NCBI RefSeq assembly: GCF_023559245.1
Contig: NZ_CP097462.1
Coordinates: 310,001 to 374,000, forward strand
From: Sphingomonas sp. KRR8
GTDB taxonomy: Bacteria > Pseudomonadota > Alphaproteobacteria > Sphingomonadales > Sphingomonadaceae
Direction: 5' to 3'
DNA length: 64,000 bases
Shown here: piece by piece, positions 33,401 to 41,625 of the stretch
Position numbering within the stretch: position 1 is the stretch's first letter
Layout of the letters: every line of letters starts with the position of its first letter
Made by a program: the position numbers and the translations under genes
Notes under the pieces: model-generated
What the model saw: only the letters and a program-made list of their open reading frames with translations
What the model was told of the DNA's origin: nothing
Database searches by the model: none

Positions 33401-34747
33401 ATGAACCCGTTCTCCGTCGTCATTCTCGCCGGTGGCCAGGGCACGCGCATGCGCTCGGCCACGCACAAGGTGCTGCACCCCATCGCCGGGCGGCCAATGC
33501 TCGCCCATCTACTCGACACGGTCGACCAGCTCGGCGCCGAGCGGCGCGTGGTGGTGGTCGGCAAGGGCCGTGAGCAGGTCGAGGCGGCGCTTGCCGGTCA
33601 TGACGTGCGCATCGCCGTGCAAGAGGAGCAGAAAGGCACGGGGCACGCCGTGCAGCAGGCCGAAGCGGCGCTGGCCGGCTTCGATGGCACTGTCATCATT
33701 CTTTACGGTGATACGCCCTTCGTCTCGGCCGACACGCTTGCTGCGATGCGCGCGCGGCTGGAAGCGGCGGATGCGCCCGGCGTGGTGGTGCTTGCATCCG
33801 CTCCCGAGGACGCCGGTGCCTATGGCCGAGTGATCCTGGGCGACGGCGACGTCATCGAGCGGATGGTCGAATTTAAGGACGCCAACCCGGCCGAGCGCGC
33901 GGTGAAGCTGTGCAATTCGGGCATGATGGCGGTCCGTTCGGGCGACCTGTTCCGCTGGCTAGGCCAGGTTGGCAACGCCAATGCCGCGGGCGAATTTTAC
34001 CTTCCCGACGTGGTGATGATCGCGGCCAAGGAGGGGCGCCATTCGGTCGCTTTGGAATGCGACGCCTGGCAGACGGCCGGAGTGAACAGCCGTGCCGAGC
34101 TGGCGCTCCTCGAACTCGATTGGCAGCAGCGCCGCCGCCAGCGTGCGCTGGCGGAAGGAGCGACCCTCGTCGACCCGGCGAGCGTCTGGTTCAGTTTCGA
34201 CACGGCGGTCGGGCAGGATGTGGCGATCGCGCCTCACGTGGTGTTCGGGCCAGGGGTCAGCATCGGCGACGGTGCGACGATCCACGCTTTCAGTCACCTT
34301 GAGGGCGCGACGGTGGGGGAGGGCTGCGAAGTCGGCCCCTATGCCCGGTTGCGGCCGGGCGCGGTGCTTGGGGCCCGGGCCAAGGTCGGCAACTTCGTTG
34401 AAGTGAAGAAGGCGCGCCTGGGCGAGGGCGCGAAGGCCAATCACCTGAGCTACATCGGCGATGCCGACGTAGGGGCCAGGGCCAACATCGGCGCCGGAAC
34501 CATCACCTGCAATTACGATGGCTTCTTCAAATATCGGACGCAGATCGGCGAGGGAGCCTTCATCGGCTCGAACAGCTCGCTGGTCGCGCCGGTCAGCATC
34601 GGCAAGGGGGCCATCGTGGGCGCCGGTTCGGTCGTCACCCGCGATGTCGACGCGGACTCGCTCGGCGTCACGCGGGCCGAGCAGAAGGGACTGGCCGGTT
34701 GGGCAGCGCGCTTCCGCGAGCGCCAGCAGGCCAAGAAGCACGGCTGA
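33401..34747 (+). CDS. glmU: GlmU: bifunctional GlcNAc-1-P uridylyltransferase / GlcN-1-P acetyltransferase
   Basis: A 448-residue cytoplasmic enzyme of normal length. The N-terminal pyrophosphorylase has ILAGGQGTRM at the nucleotide loop and HPIAGRPM, with YGDTPF around residue 105. The C-terminal part is a left-handed beta helix of hexapeptide repeats with NFVEVKKARLG and ANHLSYIGDA in the acetyltransferase site. It makes UDP-GlcNAc for peptidoglycan and lipopolysaccharide. glmS follows after 105 bases, so the two UDP-GlcNAc steps are adjacent. Confidence 0.97.
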   Translation: MNPFSVVILAGGQGTRMRSATHKVLHPIAGRPMLAHLLDTVDQLGAERRVVVVGKGREQVEAALAGHDVRIAVQEEQKGTGHAVQQAEAALAGFDGTVIILYGDTPFVSADTLAAMRARLEAADAPGVVVLASAPEDAGAYGRVILGDGDVIERMVEFKDANPAERAVKLCNSGMMAVRSGDLFRWLGQVGNANAAGEFYLPDVVMIAAKEGRHSVALECDAWQTAGVNSRAELALLELDWQQRRRQRALAEGATLVDPASVWFSFDTAVGQDVAIAPHVVFGPGVSIGDGATIHAFSHLEGATVGEGCEVGPYARLRPGAVLGARAKVGNFVEVKKARLGEGAKANHLSYIGDADVGARANIGAGTITCNYDGFFKYRTQIGEGAFIGSNSSLVAPVSIGKGAIVGAGSVVTRDVDADSLGVTRAEQKGLAGWAARFRERQQAKKHG

Positions 34748-34852
34748 CGAGCAGGCGCCGACCTGACCGGAGCTTCATCCGAAAACAAGTGCGTGTTCAC
34801 ACCGGCAGCGCTAGCGAGCGGATCACCGGTCTGATTGAGTGAGTAGCAAAGC

Positions 34853-36676
34853 ATGTGCGGAATCGTTGCGATCGTCGGCCGCGAGGCAGTGGCCCAGCGC
34901 CTATTCGAGGGCCTGAAGCGGCTCGAATATCGCGGCTATGACAGTGCCGGCATCTGCACCGTCGTTGATGGGCACTTCGAACGACAGCGGGCGGAGGGCA
35001 AGCTCGACCATCTCGCTGCCAAGCTTGCCGAGCACAGCCCCGCCGGGGACATCGGCATCGCGCACACCCGCTGGGCGACGCATGGGAAGCCGACCGAAAG
35101 CAACGCGCACCCGCACATCGTCGGCCGCGTGGCGCTGGTCCACAACGGGATCATCGAGAACTTCAAGCCGTTGCGCGAGGAGCTGCTAGCCGAAGGCCGC
35201 CAGTTCCAGTCGGAAACGGACAGCGAGGTGGTCGCCCACCTGGTCGCCCGCGAGGTCGAGCGCGGGGCCGAGCCGCAGGCGGCGGTAGCGGCGGTCCTGC
35301 CGCGGCTGCACGGTGCCTTTGCCATTGCCTTCCTGTTCCTCGACGATCCGGACCTGGTGATTGGCGCGCGCATGGGGGCGCCGCTGACGGTCGGCTACGG
35401 CGAGGGCGAGAATTACCTCGGCTCCGACGCGATCGCGCTGGCCCCGTGGACCCGGCGGATAGCCTATCTGGACGAAGGCGACTGGGTGGCGGCGCGACGT
35501 GGCAGCGTGCAGATCTTCAATCGCGATAATGAGCCTGTCGAACGCCCGATCGTCGACAGCGGCGCGTCGGCCGAGACGATCAGCAAGGGCAATCACGCCC
35601 ACTTCATGCGCAAGGAGATCGACGAGCAGCCGATTGTCGTGGCGCAGACGCTGCAAAGCTATGTCCGAGCGTTCGAGGGCGAAGTCGCCATTCCGAATTT
35701 CGATTTCGACCTGAGCGCGGTCGAGCAGGTGACGGTGGTCGCCTGCGGCACCAGCTTCTACGCCGGCATGGTCGGCAAATATTGGATCGAGCGTTTCGCC
35801 CGCGTGCCGGTCGACATCGATGTCGCGAGCGAATTTCGTTACCGCGATCCGGTGCTCAAGCCCGGCGGGCTGGCGCTGTTCATCAGCCAGAGCGGTGAGA
35901 CCGCCGACACGCTCGCCGCGCTCCGTCACGCAAAGGAGAAGCAGCAGAAGATCGCGGTCGTGGTGAACGTGCCCACCAGTTCCATGGCGCGCGAGGCCGA
36001 CCTGCTGCTTCCGACCCGCGCGGGGCCTGAAATTGGAGTGGCGTCGACCAAGGCGTTCACCTGCCAGCTGGCGGTCCTGGCGGCGCTCGCGACCAACCTG
36101 GCGCGGGCCAAGGGTCAGCTCAGCGCCGGGGAAGAGAAAGAGATTGTCGCCCACCTGCAGGAAGCGCCGGAGGCGCTGAGCCGTGCGCTGGCGCTGGACG
36201 AGGCAATCCTGGCGATCGCGCCGCTGATCGTTCCGGCGCGCGACGTGCTCTATCTTGGCCGCGGTCCCGATTATCCGATGGCGCTGGAGGGAGCGCTGAA
36301 GCTGAAGGAGATCAGCTACATCCATGCCGAGGGCTATGCCGCTGGCGAAATGAAGCATGGGCCGATCGCGCTGATCGACGACAATGTGCCGGTGATCGTG
36401 CTCGCCCCTTCTGGCCCCTTGTTCGAGAAGACGGTCAGCAACATGCAGGAAGTGCGGGCGCGAGGCGGCAAGATCGTGCTGATCAGCGACGCCGCGGGGA
36501 TCGCCGAAGCGGGCGAGGGGTGCATGGCAACGATCGAGATGCCGGCGGTCCACCCCCTGATCGCGCCGCTGGTCTATGCGGTGCCCGTGCAGCTGCTCGC
36601 TTACCACGTCGCCGTGCTGAAAGGCACCGACGTCGACCAGCCTCGCAACCTGGCAAAGAGCGTGACGGTCGAGTGA
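34853..36676 (+). CDS. glmS: GlmS: glutamine--fructose-6-phosphate aminotransferase
   Basis: A 607-residue enzyme. The N-terminal nucleophile is Cys2 (MCGIVAIVG), with the glutaminase motifs HTRWATHG and HNGIIENF. Two SIS domains follow (CGTSFYAG, ISQSGETADT, EVGVASTKAF-like EIGVASTKAF, and ALKLKEISYIHAEGY) and the C-terminus ends KSVTVE, as in the family. It makes glucosamine-6-phosphate. It is not preceded by a recognisable ribozyme or GlmY/Z target in the 105-base gap after glmU. It converges on the LysR gene with a 3-base gap. Confidence 0.97.
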   Translation: MCGIVAIVGREAVAQRLFEGLKRLEYRGYDSAGICTVVDGHFERQRAEGKLDHLAAKLAEHSPAGDIGIAHTRWATHGKPTESNAHPHIVGRVALVHNGIIENFKPLREELLAEGRQFQSETDSEVVAHLVAREVERGAEPQAAVAAVLPRLHGAFAIAFLFLDDPDLVIGARMGAPLTVGYGEGENYLGSDAIALAPWTRRIAYLDEGDWVAARRGSVQIFNRDNEPVERPIVDSGASAETISKGNHAHFMRKEIDEQPIVVAQTLQSYVRAFEGEVAIPNFDFDLSAVEQVTVVACGTSFYAGMVGKYWIERFARVPVDIDVASEFRYRDPVLKPGGLALFISQSGETADTLAALRHAKEKQQKIAVVVNVPTSSMAREADLLLPTRAGPEIGVASTKAFTCQLAVLAALATNLARAKGQLSAGEEKEIVAHLQEAPEALSRALALDEAILAIAPLIVPARDVLYLGRGPDYPMALEGALKLKEISYIHAEGYAAGEMKHGPIALIDDNVPVIVLAPSGPLFEKTVSNMQEVRARGGKIVLISDAAGIAEAGEGCMATIEMPAVHPLIAPLVYAVPVQLLAYHVAVLKGTDVDQPRNLAKSVTVE

Positions 36677-36679
36677 ACC

Positions 36680-37603
36680 TCAGGCGGCCCTTGGCGCTGC
36701 ACGAGCGGCGTCGAGGTCGCGGACGTGCTGGCTGAGCTTGTCGTAGAAGAAATCGACCACCGCTCTCACCGGAGGGCTGTGGCGGACGCGCTCGTGGGTG
36801 AGAAGCCATAGCTCCCGCTTGTGCTTCGGCGGCGGGGCGCATTGCACAAGGTCGGGGTCGGCGTCAGCAATCACGGTCGGCAGGACGGCGATGCCAAGGC
36901 CGCTTCGAATGGCGGTGAGTAGGCCGGTGGCGGAGCCCTGCTCCATCGTCACTCGGTCGTTGAGGCCAGCGCCGTCGATCCACTCAGCATATTCGCGAGC
37001 AAGGCCGCCGCCGCCGCCACCGATGATGGCGTGCTCGCGGAGCTGCTCGACCGAGTTCGGCACTCCGTGCCGAGCGGCGTAACCACGGCTGCAATAGAGC
37101 GTCCAGTCATCGTGGCAGAGAATGCGCCCGACGATACCGGCCGCTTGCTCCTTCGACGTGCTGCGTAGCGCAACGTCGGCTTCACCCGCGCCAAGGTCGA
37201 GCACGCCTGGCGTGGAGTCGAATTCAAGCCGGATACCTGGATGAAGCGCCTGGAATTCGGCGATGTGCGGCGCAAGCAGGCCGAGCACGAAGATGTCTTC
37301 GGAGGTGAAGCGCACGGTTCCGGCCGCCTCGCGGCCCCGAGCCAGGGCGATCTGCTCCGTGGCCAGGGCAGCGCGTTCAAGCGCTTCGGCATGACCGACG
37401 AGTGCTTCCCCTGCGGAAGTCAGCGCGTAGCCCGCCGGGCGACGCTCGAATAAGGGGAGGCCGAGCGCCTCCTCGAGCGCGGCGATGCGGCGAGCGACCG
37501 TCGTCTGGCTGACCCGAAGCTCGCGCGCCGCAAGCAGCGTGCTGCCCGCCCGCGCGACGCCAAGGAAATGTCGCCAGTCGTTCCAGTCCGCCGCGCGCCG
37601 CAT
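36680..37603 (-). CDS. LysR-family transcriptional regulator
   Basis: A 307-residue regulator. The winged helix-turn-helix covers the first 65 residues (GSTLLAARELRVSQTTVARRI, ALEEALGLPLFERRPAG). The effector-binding domain follows, with an unusual GGGGGG run (IIGGGGGGLAREY) in the second half. The start DWNDWRHFLGVARAG is typical of a subgroup that often regulates oxidoreductases. It ends 3 bases from glmS. Its divergent neighbour lies upstream and in the same orientation, so no target is evident. Confidence 0.9.
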   Translation of the reverse strand: MRRAADWNDWRHFLGVARAGSTLLAARELRVSQTTVARRIAALEEALGLPLFERRPAGYALTSAGEALVGHAEALERAALATEQIALARGREAAGTVRFTSEDIFVLGLLAPHIAEFQALHPGIRLEFDSTPGVLDLGAGEADVALRSTSKEQAAGIVGRILCHDDWTLYCSRGYAARHGVPNSVEQLREHAIIGGGGGGLAREYAEWIDGAGLNDRVTMEQGSATGLLTAIRSGLGIAVLPTVIADADPDLVQCAPPPKHKRELWLLTHERVRHSPPVRAVVDFFYDKLSQHVRDLDAARAAPRAA

Positions 37604-37637
37604 GCTGTGGCATATAGCACCGCCGGCGGTGCGCTCG

Positions 37638-38042
37638 CTAGAGTTGCTCGTCCGCCTTGAGAACCGGGAAGGTCCGCGCGGTCTGCTGGTCCAGCCCGCG
37701 CGCCGTGTACCAGTCGAGCGCGGCGGCGCCGCCGACGAACGCCAGCGCGCCGGTCATGGCGCCTTTCTTGCGTGAGCCGCCGAAGGCCAGCAGCAGCGCG
37801 CCGGCATCCATGGCGTCGCCAATGACGCGGTTCCACACGTTGGTGGAGACCGCCGGTCCGCGCAGCAGCATGCCGCCGTCCAGCAGTTCACGCAGGCCGA
37901 AGGCGAAGATCGTCTTACGTGCGGCACCCTGTTCGTCGAGGCCGGCGAAGCGAGCAAGGCGGCCGGGCGCTGCCACCTTCAATCCGCCGAGCGCAATGCT
38001 GAATGCGCCAAGCCCCAGGTCCATTTTCTTGTAGTCCATCAA
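37638..38042 (-). CDS. Small membrane protein, DUF4267-like
   Basis: A 134-residue protein with four hydrophobic segments: LGLGAFSIALGGLKVAAPG, a segment around FGLRELLDGGMLL, VIGDAMDAGALLLAF, and ALAFVGGAAALDWY. The GLRE(L/I) and GDAMD blocks recur in small sphingomonad membrane proteins sometimes annotated DUF4267 or cyclase-dehydrase. Function unknown. It starts 110 bases from the divergent sodC gene. Confidence 0.6.
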   Translation of the reverse strand: MMDYKKMDLGLGAFSIALGGLKVAAPGRLARFAGLDEQGAARKTIFAFGLRELLDGGMLLRGPAVSTNVWNRVIGDAMDAGALLLAFGGSRKKGAMTGALAFVGGAAALDWYTARGLDQQTARTFPVLKADEQL

Positions 38043-38099
38043 TGATCTCCTGCTCGCACCTCAACGGGGCCGACTTGAGCGCGTTCGTAATGCTGGCTT

Positions 38100-38128
38100 G
38101 GCTGAACCAAGCGCTCGTCCGAGCGCTT
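38100..38128 (+). promoter_or_regulatory. Tandem hairpins in the sodC leader
   Basis: CTTGG-CTGAA-CCAAG (about 38097-38111) is followed by a perfect 8-bp stem, AAGCGCTC-GTCC-GAGCGCTT, at 38109-38128. The two share bases and are mutually exclusive. The AGGAGG ribosome binding site begins 12 bases later at 38141. Confidence 0.4.
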
Positions 38129-38152
38129 ATGCCCTGCAACAGGAGGACGGTA

Positions 38153-38770
38153 ATGCGAGTTTTATTGGTGACAACCGTGATGTGCGGCGCGGCCATCCTT
38201 GGTGCGTGCAAGGCGCAGACCAACAAGGATGCGAATGACGTTCTCAACATGGAGAATGACGCCCAGCCGGTGCCGGTGAACGGCGGCGCTGACACGTTCG
38301 GCACCAGCACCACGGGAGCGGCCGCGGTCCAGTCGTCTCCGTTGCGCACCGCTGATGGCAAAGATGTCGGCAACGTGTCGGTGCGGGAGGAGAATGGCGG
38401 CGTGATCCTGACCGTCTCGGCCATGAACATGAAGCCGGGCAAGTATGGCATGCACATCCACGCCGTCGGCAAGTGCGAGGGTCCAAAGTTCGAAAGCGCG
38501 GGCGGTCACTGGAACCCGGACAACAAGCAGCACGGGACCCAGAACCCCAAGGGCTCACATGCGGGCGATTTGCCGAACCTCGACATCGGTCCGGCGGGGT
38601 CGGGTGGGACGACGATCAAGCTTCAGGCCGCACTTCGTTCGGGCATGACCCCGATCATCGACAAGGACGGGGCCGCGCTGATCATCCATGCCGGTCCGGA
38701 TGACATGAAGACCGACCCGAGCGGTAACAGCGGTGACCGCGTTGCCTGCGCGGTCATCGGCGGCGCCTGA
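38153..38770 (+). CDS. Superoxide dismutase [Cu-Zn]-family lipoprotein
   Basis: A 205-residue lipoprotein: lipobox LGAC after a short signal (VLLVTTVMCGAAILGAC). The SodC fold shows copper/zinc ligands MHIHAVG, GGHWNP, HGTQNPKGSHAGDL, and ALIIHAGPDD. Cysteines in GKCEG and RVACAV would form the family disulphide. It dismutates superoxide in the periplasm or at the envelope. AGGAGG at 38141-38146 fixes the ATG at 38153, against a longer frame starting at 38003. The leader carries two overlapping hairpins. Confidence 0.9.
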   Translation: MRVLLVTTVMCGAAILGACKAQTNKDANDVLNMENDAQPVPVNGGADTFGTSTTGAAAVQSSPLRTADGKDVGNVSVREENGGVILTVSAMNMKPGKYGMHIHAVGKCEGPKFESAGGHWNPDNKQHGTQNPKGSHAGDLPNLDIGPAGSGGTTIKLQAALRSGMTPIIDKDGAALIIHAGPDDMKTDPSGNSGDRVACAVIGGA

Positions 38771-38786
38771 CCCTAACCCCACGCAA

Positions 38787-38819
38787 GGACGGGTCCGGCG
38801 CCGAGGCGCGGACCCGTCC
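38787..38819. terminator. Long hairpin between convergent genes, no T tract
   Basis: A perfect 11-bp stem GGACGGGTCCG (38787-38797) with CGGACCCGTCC (38809-38819) lies 17 bases after the sodC stop and 22 bases before the end of the opposite gene. Neither side has a T run. Confidence 0.55.
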
Positions 38820-38840
38820 GATGCGGCGTGATGCCGGTTC

Positions 38841-39413
38841 TTAGTAGCCGAGTGTCCGGCGCGGCTGGATGCGGTTCACCCGCAGGTTGGTGACCGCGCC
38901 GTTGTAATTGACGTCGCAGCGGAAGCTCAGGTCGCTCATCGCATTGGCCTGGTTGTAGCCGCCGCCGAACGGCAGGCCGCTGCTCATCAGACCATTCACC
39001 TTGACGCCCCAGTTGCGGCGCTCGACGCGCGTGACGGCGGTGACCCGGGCATTGACCTGGTAGGACGGGTTGTAATTCCAGCGCTGGCCATACTGATTGT
39101 AGGCGTAGGCGTTATTCCGATAGCTGTTGCCGAACTGGGCCTGCGCCGCGCTGACGCAGCGAGCGATCGCCTGCCGGTCATTCACCGCATAACGGTTGCC
39201 GGTGATCTGGTTGATGATCCCGTCAGTAACCGGGTTGCCGGTGCCGTAGCCGGGCTGGGGATAGCCATAGCCGGGCTGCGGGTAGCTGGGCTGGTAGTTC
39301 GGCTGCGGGTAGCTGGGCTGGGGATAGTTGGGCTGCGGGTAATATTGAGCCGCGGCGGGAGCCGCGATGGCGCCGAAAGCGCCAACGGCGGCGAGGGTGG
39401 GGAGAAGTTTCAT
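38841..39413 (-). CDS. Exported protein with Tyr-Pro-Gln-Pro repeats
   Basis: A 190-residue protein. Signal peptide KLLPTLAAVGAFGAIAAPAAA. The mature N-terminus has about eight copies of YPQP(N/S/G)Y with a few YGYPQPGYG variants (about residues 24-62). A conserved C-terminal region follows with AIARCVSAAQAQF and LSFRCDVNYNGAVTNLRVNR, whose two Cys may pair. The C-terminal half occurs in many sphingomonad exported proteins of unknown function; the YPQP tract is probably a wall- or polymer-interacting spacer. ATG 39411-39413 has GAGG upstream. Confidence 0.75.
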   Translation of the reverse strand: MKLLPTLAAVGAFGAIAAPAAAQYYPQPNYPQPSYPQPNYQPSYPQPGYGYPQPGYGTGNPVTDGIINQITGNRYAVNDRQAIARCVSAAQAQFGNSYRNNAYAYNQYGQRWNYNPSYQVNARVTAVTRVERRNWGVKVNGLMSSGLPFGGGYNQANAMSDLSFRCDVNYNGAVTNLRVNRIQPRRTLGY

Positions 39414-39515
39414 CACTAACCTCTTCGTTGCCCACGCCGGGCATGTGCCGGGGGACTTCGGAGGTGAAACGATCCATCTCCGGGCAAGATGCATGAACAG
39501 GAGATAACGCCTAGC

Positions 39516-39854
39516 CTAGCGGTTGACTCCAAGCCGGCCGACGCCGTCAGTAACCGCGGCGCGACGGGTGCGGCGGTCGTAGGCGCAGAGCTTCACATCC
39601 ACCACGGACTGGCGATTATAGCCTTCGACGATCCTCAGTTCGATTGGAACGCGGTCGTTGAAGCTCGCCTTGTCGGCGACGACCTTGCCGCGGGCGAGGC
39701 CGGCGGCGGCCAGGCAGGCGCGGTCGACCTGCCGGTTCATCTGCGCCCAGGCCTGCGGAGTGGAAGCGCTGGCGGCGGTGGCGAGGCCGGCAACGGCGGC
39801 AGCGACGATGGCGAGGCCGGCGACGGCGGCAGCGACGATGGCGAGACGGTTCAT
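39516..39854 (-). CDS. Small exported protein with a duplicated signal-peptide core
   Basis: A 112-residue protein. The signal peptide contains AIVAAAVAGL twice in tandem (residues about 5-14 and 15-24), matching a 30-base DNA duplication. The mature part includes RQVDRACLAAAGLARGKV and LRIVEGYNRQ, a pattern seen in small sphingomonad periplasmic proteins. Two Cys could pair. ATG at 39852-39854 has AAGGGTG upstream. No function is known. Confidence 0.65.
   Translation of the reverse strand: MNRLAIVAAAVAGLAIVAAAVAGLATAASASTPQAWAQMNRQVDRACLAAAGLARGKVVADKASFNDRVPIELRIVEGYNRQSVVDVKLCAYDRRTRRAAVTDGVGRLGVNR
39781..39840. repeat. 30-bp tandem duplication in the signal-peptide region
   Basis: GCGAGGCCGGCAACGGCGGC... 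at 39781-39810 is repeated at 39811-39840 with a single base difference. It encodes a doubled hydrophobic core in the gene 39516-39854. Confidence 0.95.
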
Positions 39855-39935
39855 GGCAAGCACCCTTCAAGCTCTAACGAACAAGCGAGCCTTACATGAC
39901 TCGTCCGTTCGGGGGCAGGGGGTCGGCCGGCCGTA

Positions 39936-40793
39936 TCAGCCCAGATGCTTCTTGAAGAACTCGAGTGTGAGGTTCCACGCCATGTCGGCGGCAGGCTTAT
40001 TGTAGCGTTCGGCGGACGTGTCGTTGTTGAAGGCGTGGTTGACACCCGGGTAGGTAAAGGTCTCGACCGACTTGTGCGCGGCCCGGAGGGCGGCCACCCA
40101 CGGCTTGCCGGTTGCGTTCACGCGGTCGTCCAGCCCGGCATAATGAAGAAGGAGCGGCGCCTGGACCTTGGCAGCCTCGCTCGGGTTAGGGGCAGGACCG
40201 TAGTAAGCGACGCCCGCGCTCAGGTCGGCGCCGGCTGCGATCGCGAGCCGGTTCACATAAGCGCCTCCCCAGCAGAAGCCGACCACGCCCACCTTGCCAC
40301 CGCGGCTGGTCGCCTTGAGGGTCTTGAGCATCGCCACGCCGGCGGCGGTCGCCTTGGCGAGGTCGAGCTTGCCGATCAGGTCGCGGGCCTGGTCTTCGTT
40401 GGCCGGGGTGCCGCCGGCCGGGGTGAGCAGGTCGGGCGCGACGGCGCGATAGCCGGCGAGCGCGAGGCGGCGCGCGACGTCCCGGATATGGTCGTTGAGA
40501 CCGCGATTCTCATGGATGACCAGCACGGTCGCCTTGAGTGACCGGCTGCGTGGCTCTGCGAAGTAGGCCTTGTACCCGTCGATCATGCGGGTGGCCGTGG
40601 TCAGGCGCTTGTCGTCGGCTGGGACCACGGCAGCCGCAGCGGGGCTGGCGGCAATACCGGCGATCAGCGCCTCGGCGGCAGCGGCACTGCCGGCCAGTGC
40701 CACCATCCTGGTCATGAAGTCGCGGCGCGGCATGCCTTCATGGGTAAAGCGATCGTAGAGTGCGATGGCCTGTTGGCGGATGTCGTCGGTCAT
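39936..40793 (-). CDS. Dienelactone hydrolase family protein, probably exported by Tat
   Basis: A 285-residue alpha/beta hydrolase. A polar head (residues 1-20) leads to RRDFMTRM and a hydrophobic stretch, which fits a twin-arginine signal. The triad is Cys in GFCWGG, Asp in GLDDRV and His in VNHAFNN, the dienelactone-hydrolase arrangement. HENRGLN precedes the elbow. GGAGG stands just before ATG 40791-40793. Substrate unknown; it is related to carboxymethylenebutenolidases. Confidence 0.87.
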   Translation of the reverse strand: MTDDIRQQAIALYDRFTHEGMPRRDFMTRMVALAGSAAAAEALIAGIAASPAAAAVVPADDKRLTTATRMIDGYKAYFAEPRSRSLKATVLVIHENRGLNDHIRDVARRLALAGYRAVAPDLLTPAGGTPANEDQARDLIGKLDLAKATAAGVAMLKTLKATSRGGKVGVVGFCWGGAYVNRLAIAAGADLSAGVAYYGPAPNPSEAAKVQAPLLLHYAGLDDRVNATGKPWVAALRAAHKSVETFTYPGVNHAFNNDTSAERYNKPAADMAWNLTLEFFKKHLG

Positions 40794-40911
40794 GAGTCCT
40801 CCGATAGCAGCATCCGCCCGTCCCGAGCGGAGGTCCGAAAGACCGTACTCGAACCGCGCGGCGGGCGGAACGTCAATCAATTGCTCCGCCCCACTCCTCG
40901 CGGTGAGCCCG

Positions 40912-41538
40912 TCAGGCGCTGGCCTTCATCTCCTCGGCCGCTTGCTCGTCGCGCTGCTTGGCGCGGCCATACGCCTCGCGGCCGGTGCAGCGGGCGACAT
41001 AGGATTGGAACGCCGGGCGGGGCTCTAGCATGCCGAACATCATCATGAAGCCGAGCTGCGACGACAGGTAAAGATCGGCGGCGCTGAACTTGCCGCCGGT
41101 CACATAGTCGCGCCCGTCCAGGAAGTTGGCGGCCGTGTCGATGGTGAGGTCGAAATTGCCATAGCCGAACATCCGCTGTCGTTCGGTGGTGGGCTCGAAC
41201 CCTGCTGCCTTGTTGGAAAAGGCGTGCTCGATCGGACCGGCGGCGAAGAACAGCCAGCGGTAATACTCCGCGCGGTCGGTCGTGTCCGGTGCGAGGCCGG
41301 CCTGCGGGAAGGCATCCGCCAGATAGGCGCAGATGGCGGCGACCTCCGTCACAACCTTGCCCTTGTGCTGGATGGCCGGAATCTTGCCCATCGGATTGAT
41401 GGCGAGATATTCCGGGCCCTTGAGGGTGGTCGCATAGTCAAGCAGCCGGGTCTCATAGGGTTCGCCGACCTCCTCTAGCATCCAACGGATGATCTGCCCG
41501 CGGGATTGCGGGTTGGTATAAAAGATGAGGTCGGCCAT
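40912..41538 (-). CDS. Glutathione S-transferase family protein
   Basis: A 208-residue protein. The N-terminal thioredoxin-fold domain has TNPQSRGQIIRWMLEEVG and the NPMGKIPAI / VVTEVAAICAYLAD motif with the cis-proline. The C-terminal helical domain contains FDLTIDTAANFLDG and KFSAADLYL, the capping-box region. ATG 41536-41538 is preceded by a G-rich site. It lies 87 bases downstream of the M28 peptidase, separated from it by a long hairpin, and probably forms its own unit. Confidence 0.9.
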   Translation of the reverse strand: MADLIFYTNPQSRGQIIRWMLEEVGEPYETRLLDYATTLKGPEYLAINPMGKIPAIQHKGKVVTEVAAICAYLADAFPQAGLAPDTTDRAEYYRWLFFAAGPIEHAFSNKAAGFEPTTERQRMFGYGNFDLTIDTAANFLDGRDYVTGGKFSAADLYLSSQLGFMMMFGMLEPRPAFQSYVARCTGREAYGRAKQRDEQAAEEMKASA

Positions 41539-41580
41539 GCGCGTGTCCCCCCTGTGAGAACGAAGCAAGAACGATAGCGC

Positions 41581-41617
41581 AGATGCCTCGGCTGCTCAAG
41601 CAGCAGCCGGGGCATCT
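41581..41617 (-). terminator. 16-bp stem-loop after the M28 peptidase gene
   Basis: AGATGCCTCGGCTGCT (41581-41596) pairs with AGCAGCCGGGGCATCT (41602-41617) with one wobble pair and a 5-base loop. It lies 9 bases after the stop of the minus-strand peptidase gene. There is no T run on either side. Confidence 0.6.
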
Positions 41618-41625
41618 GGTGACGC

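Noticed and set aside
39781..39840. Two-copy 30-bp tandem repeat as a CRISPR remnant
   Set aside because: There are no spacers and only two copies without a gap, inside a coding region; it is a plain tandem duplication.
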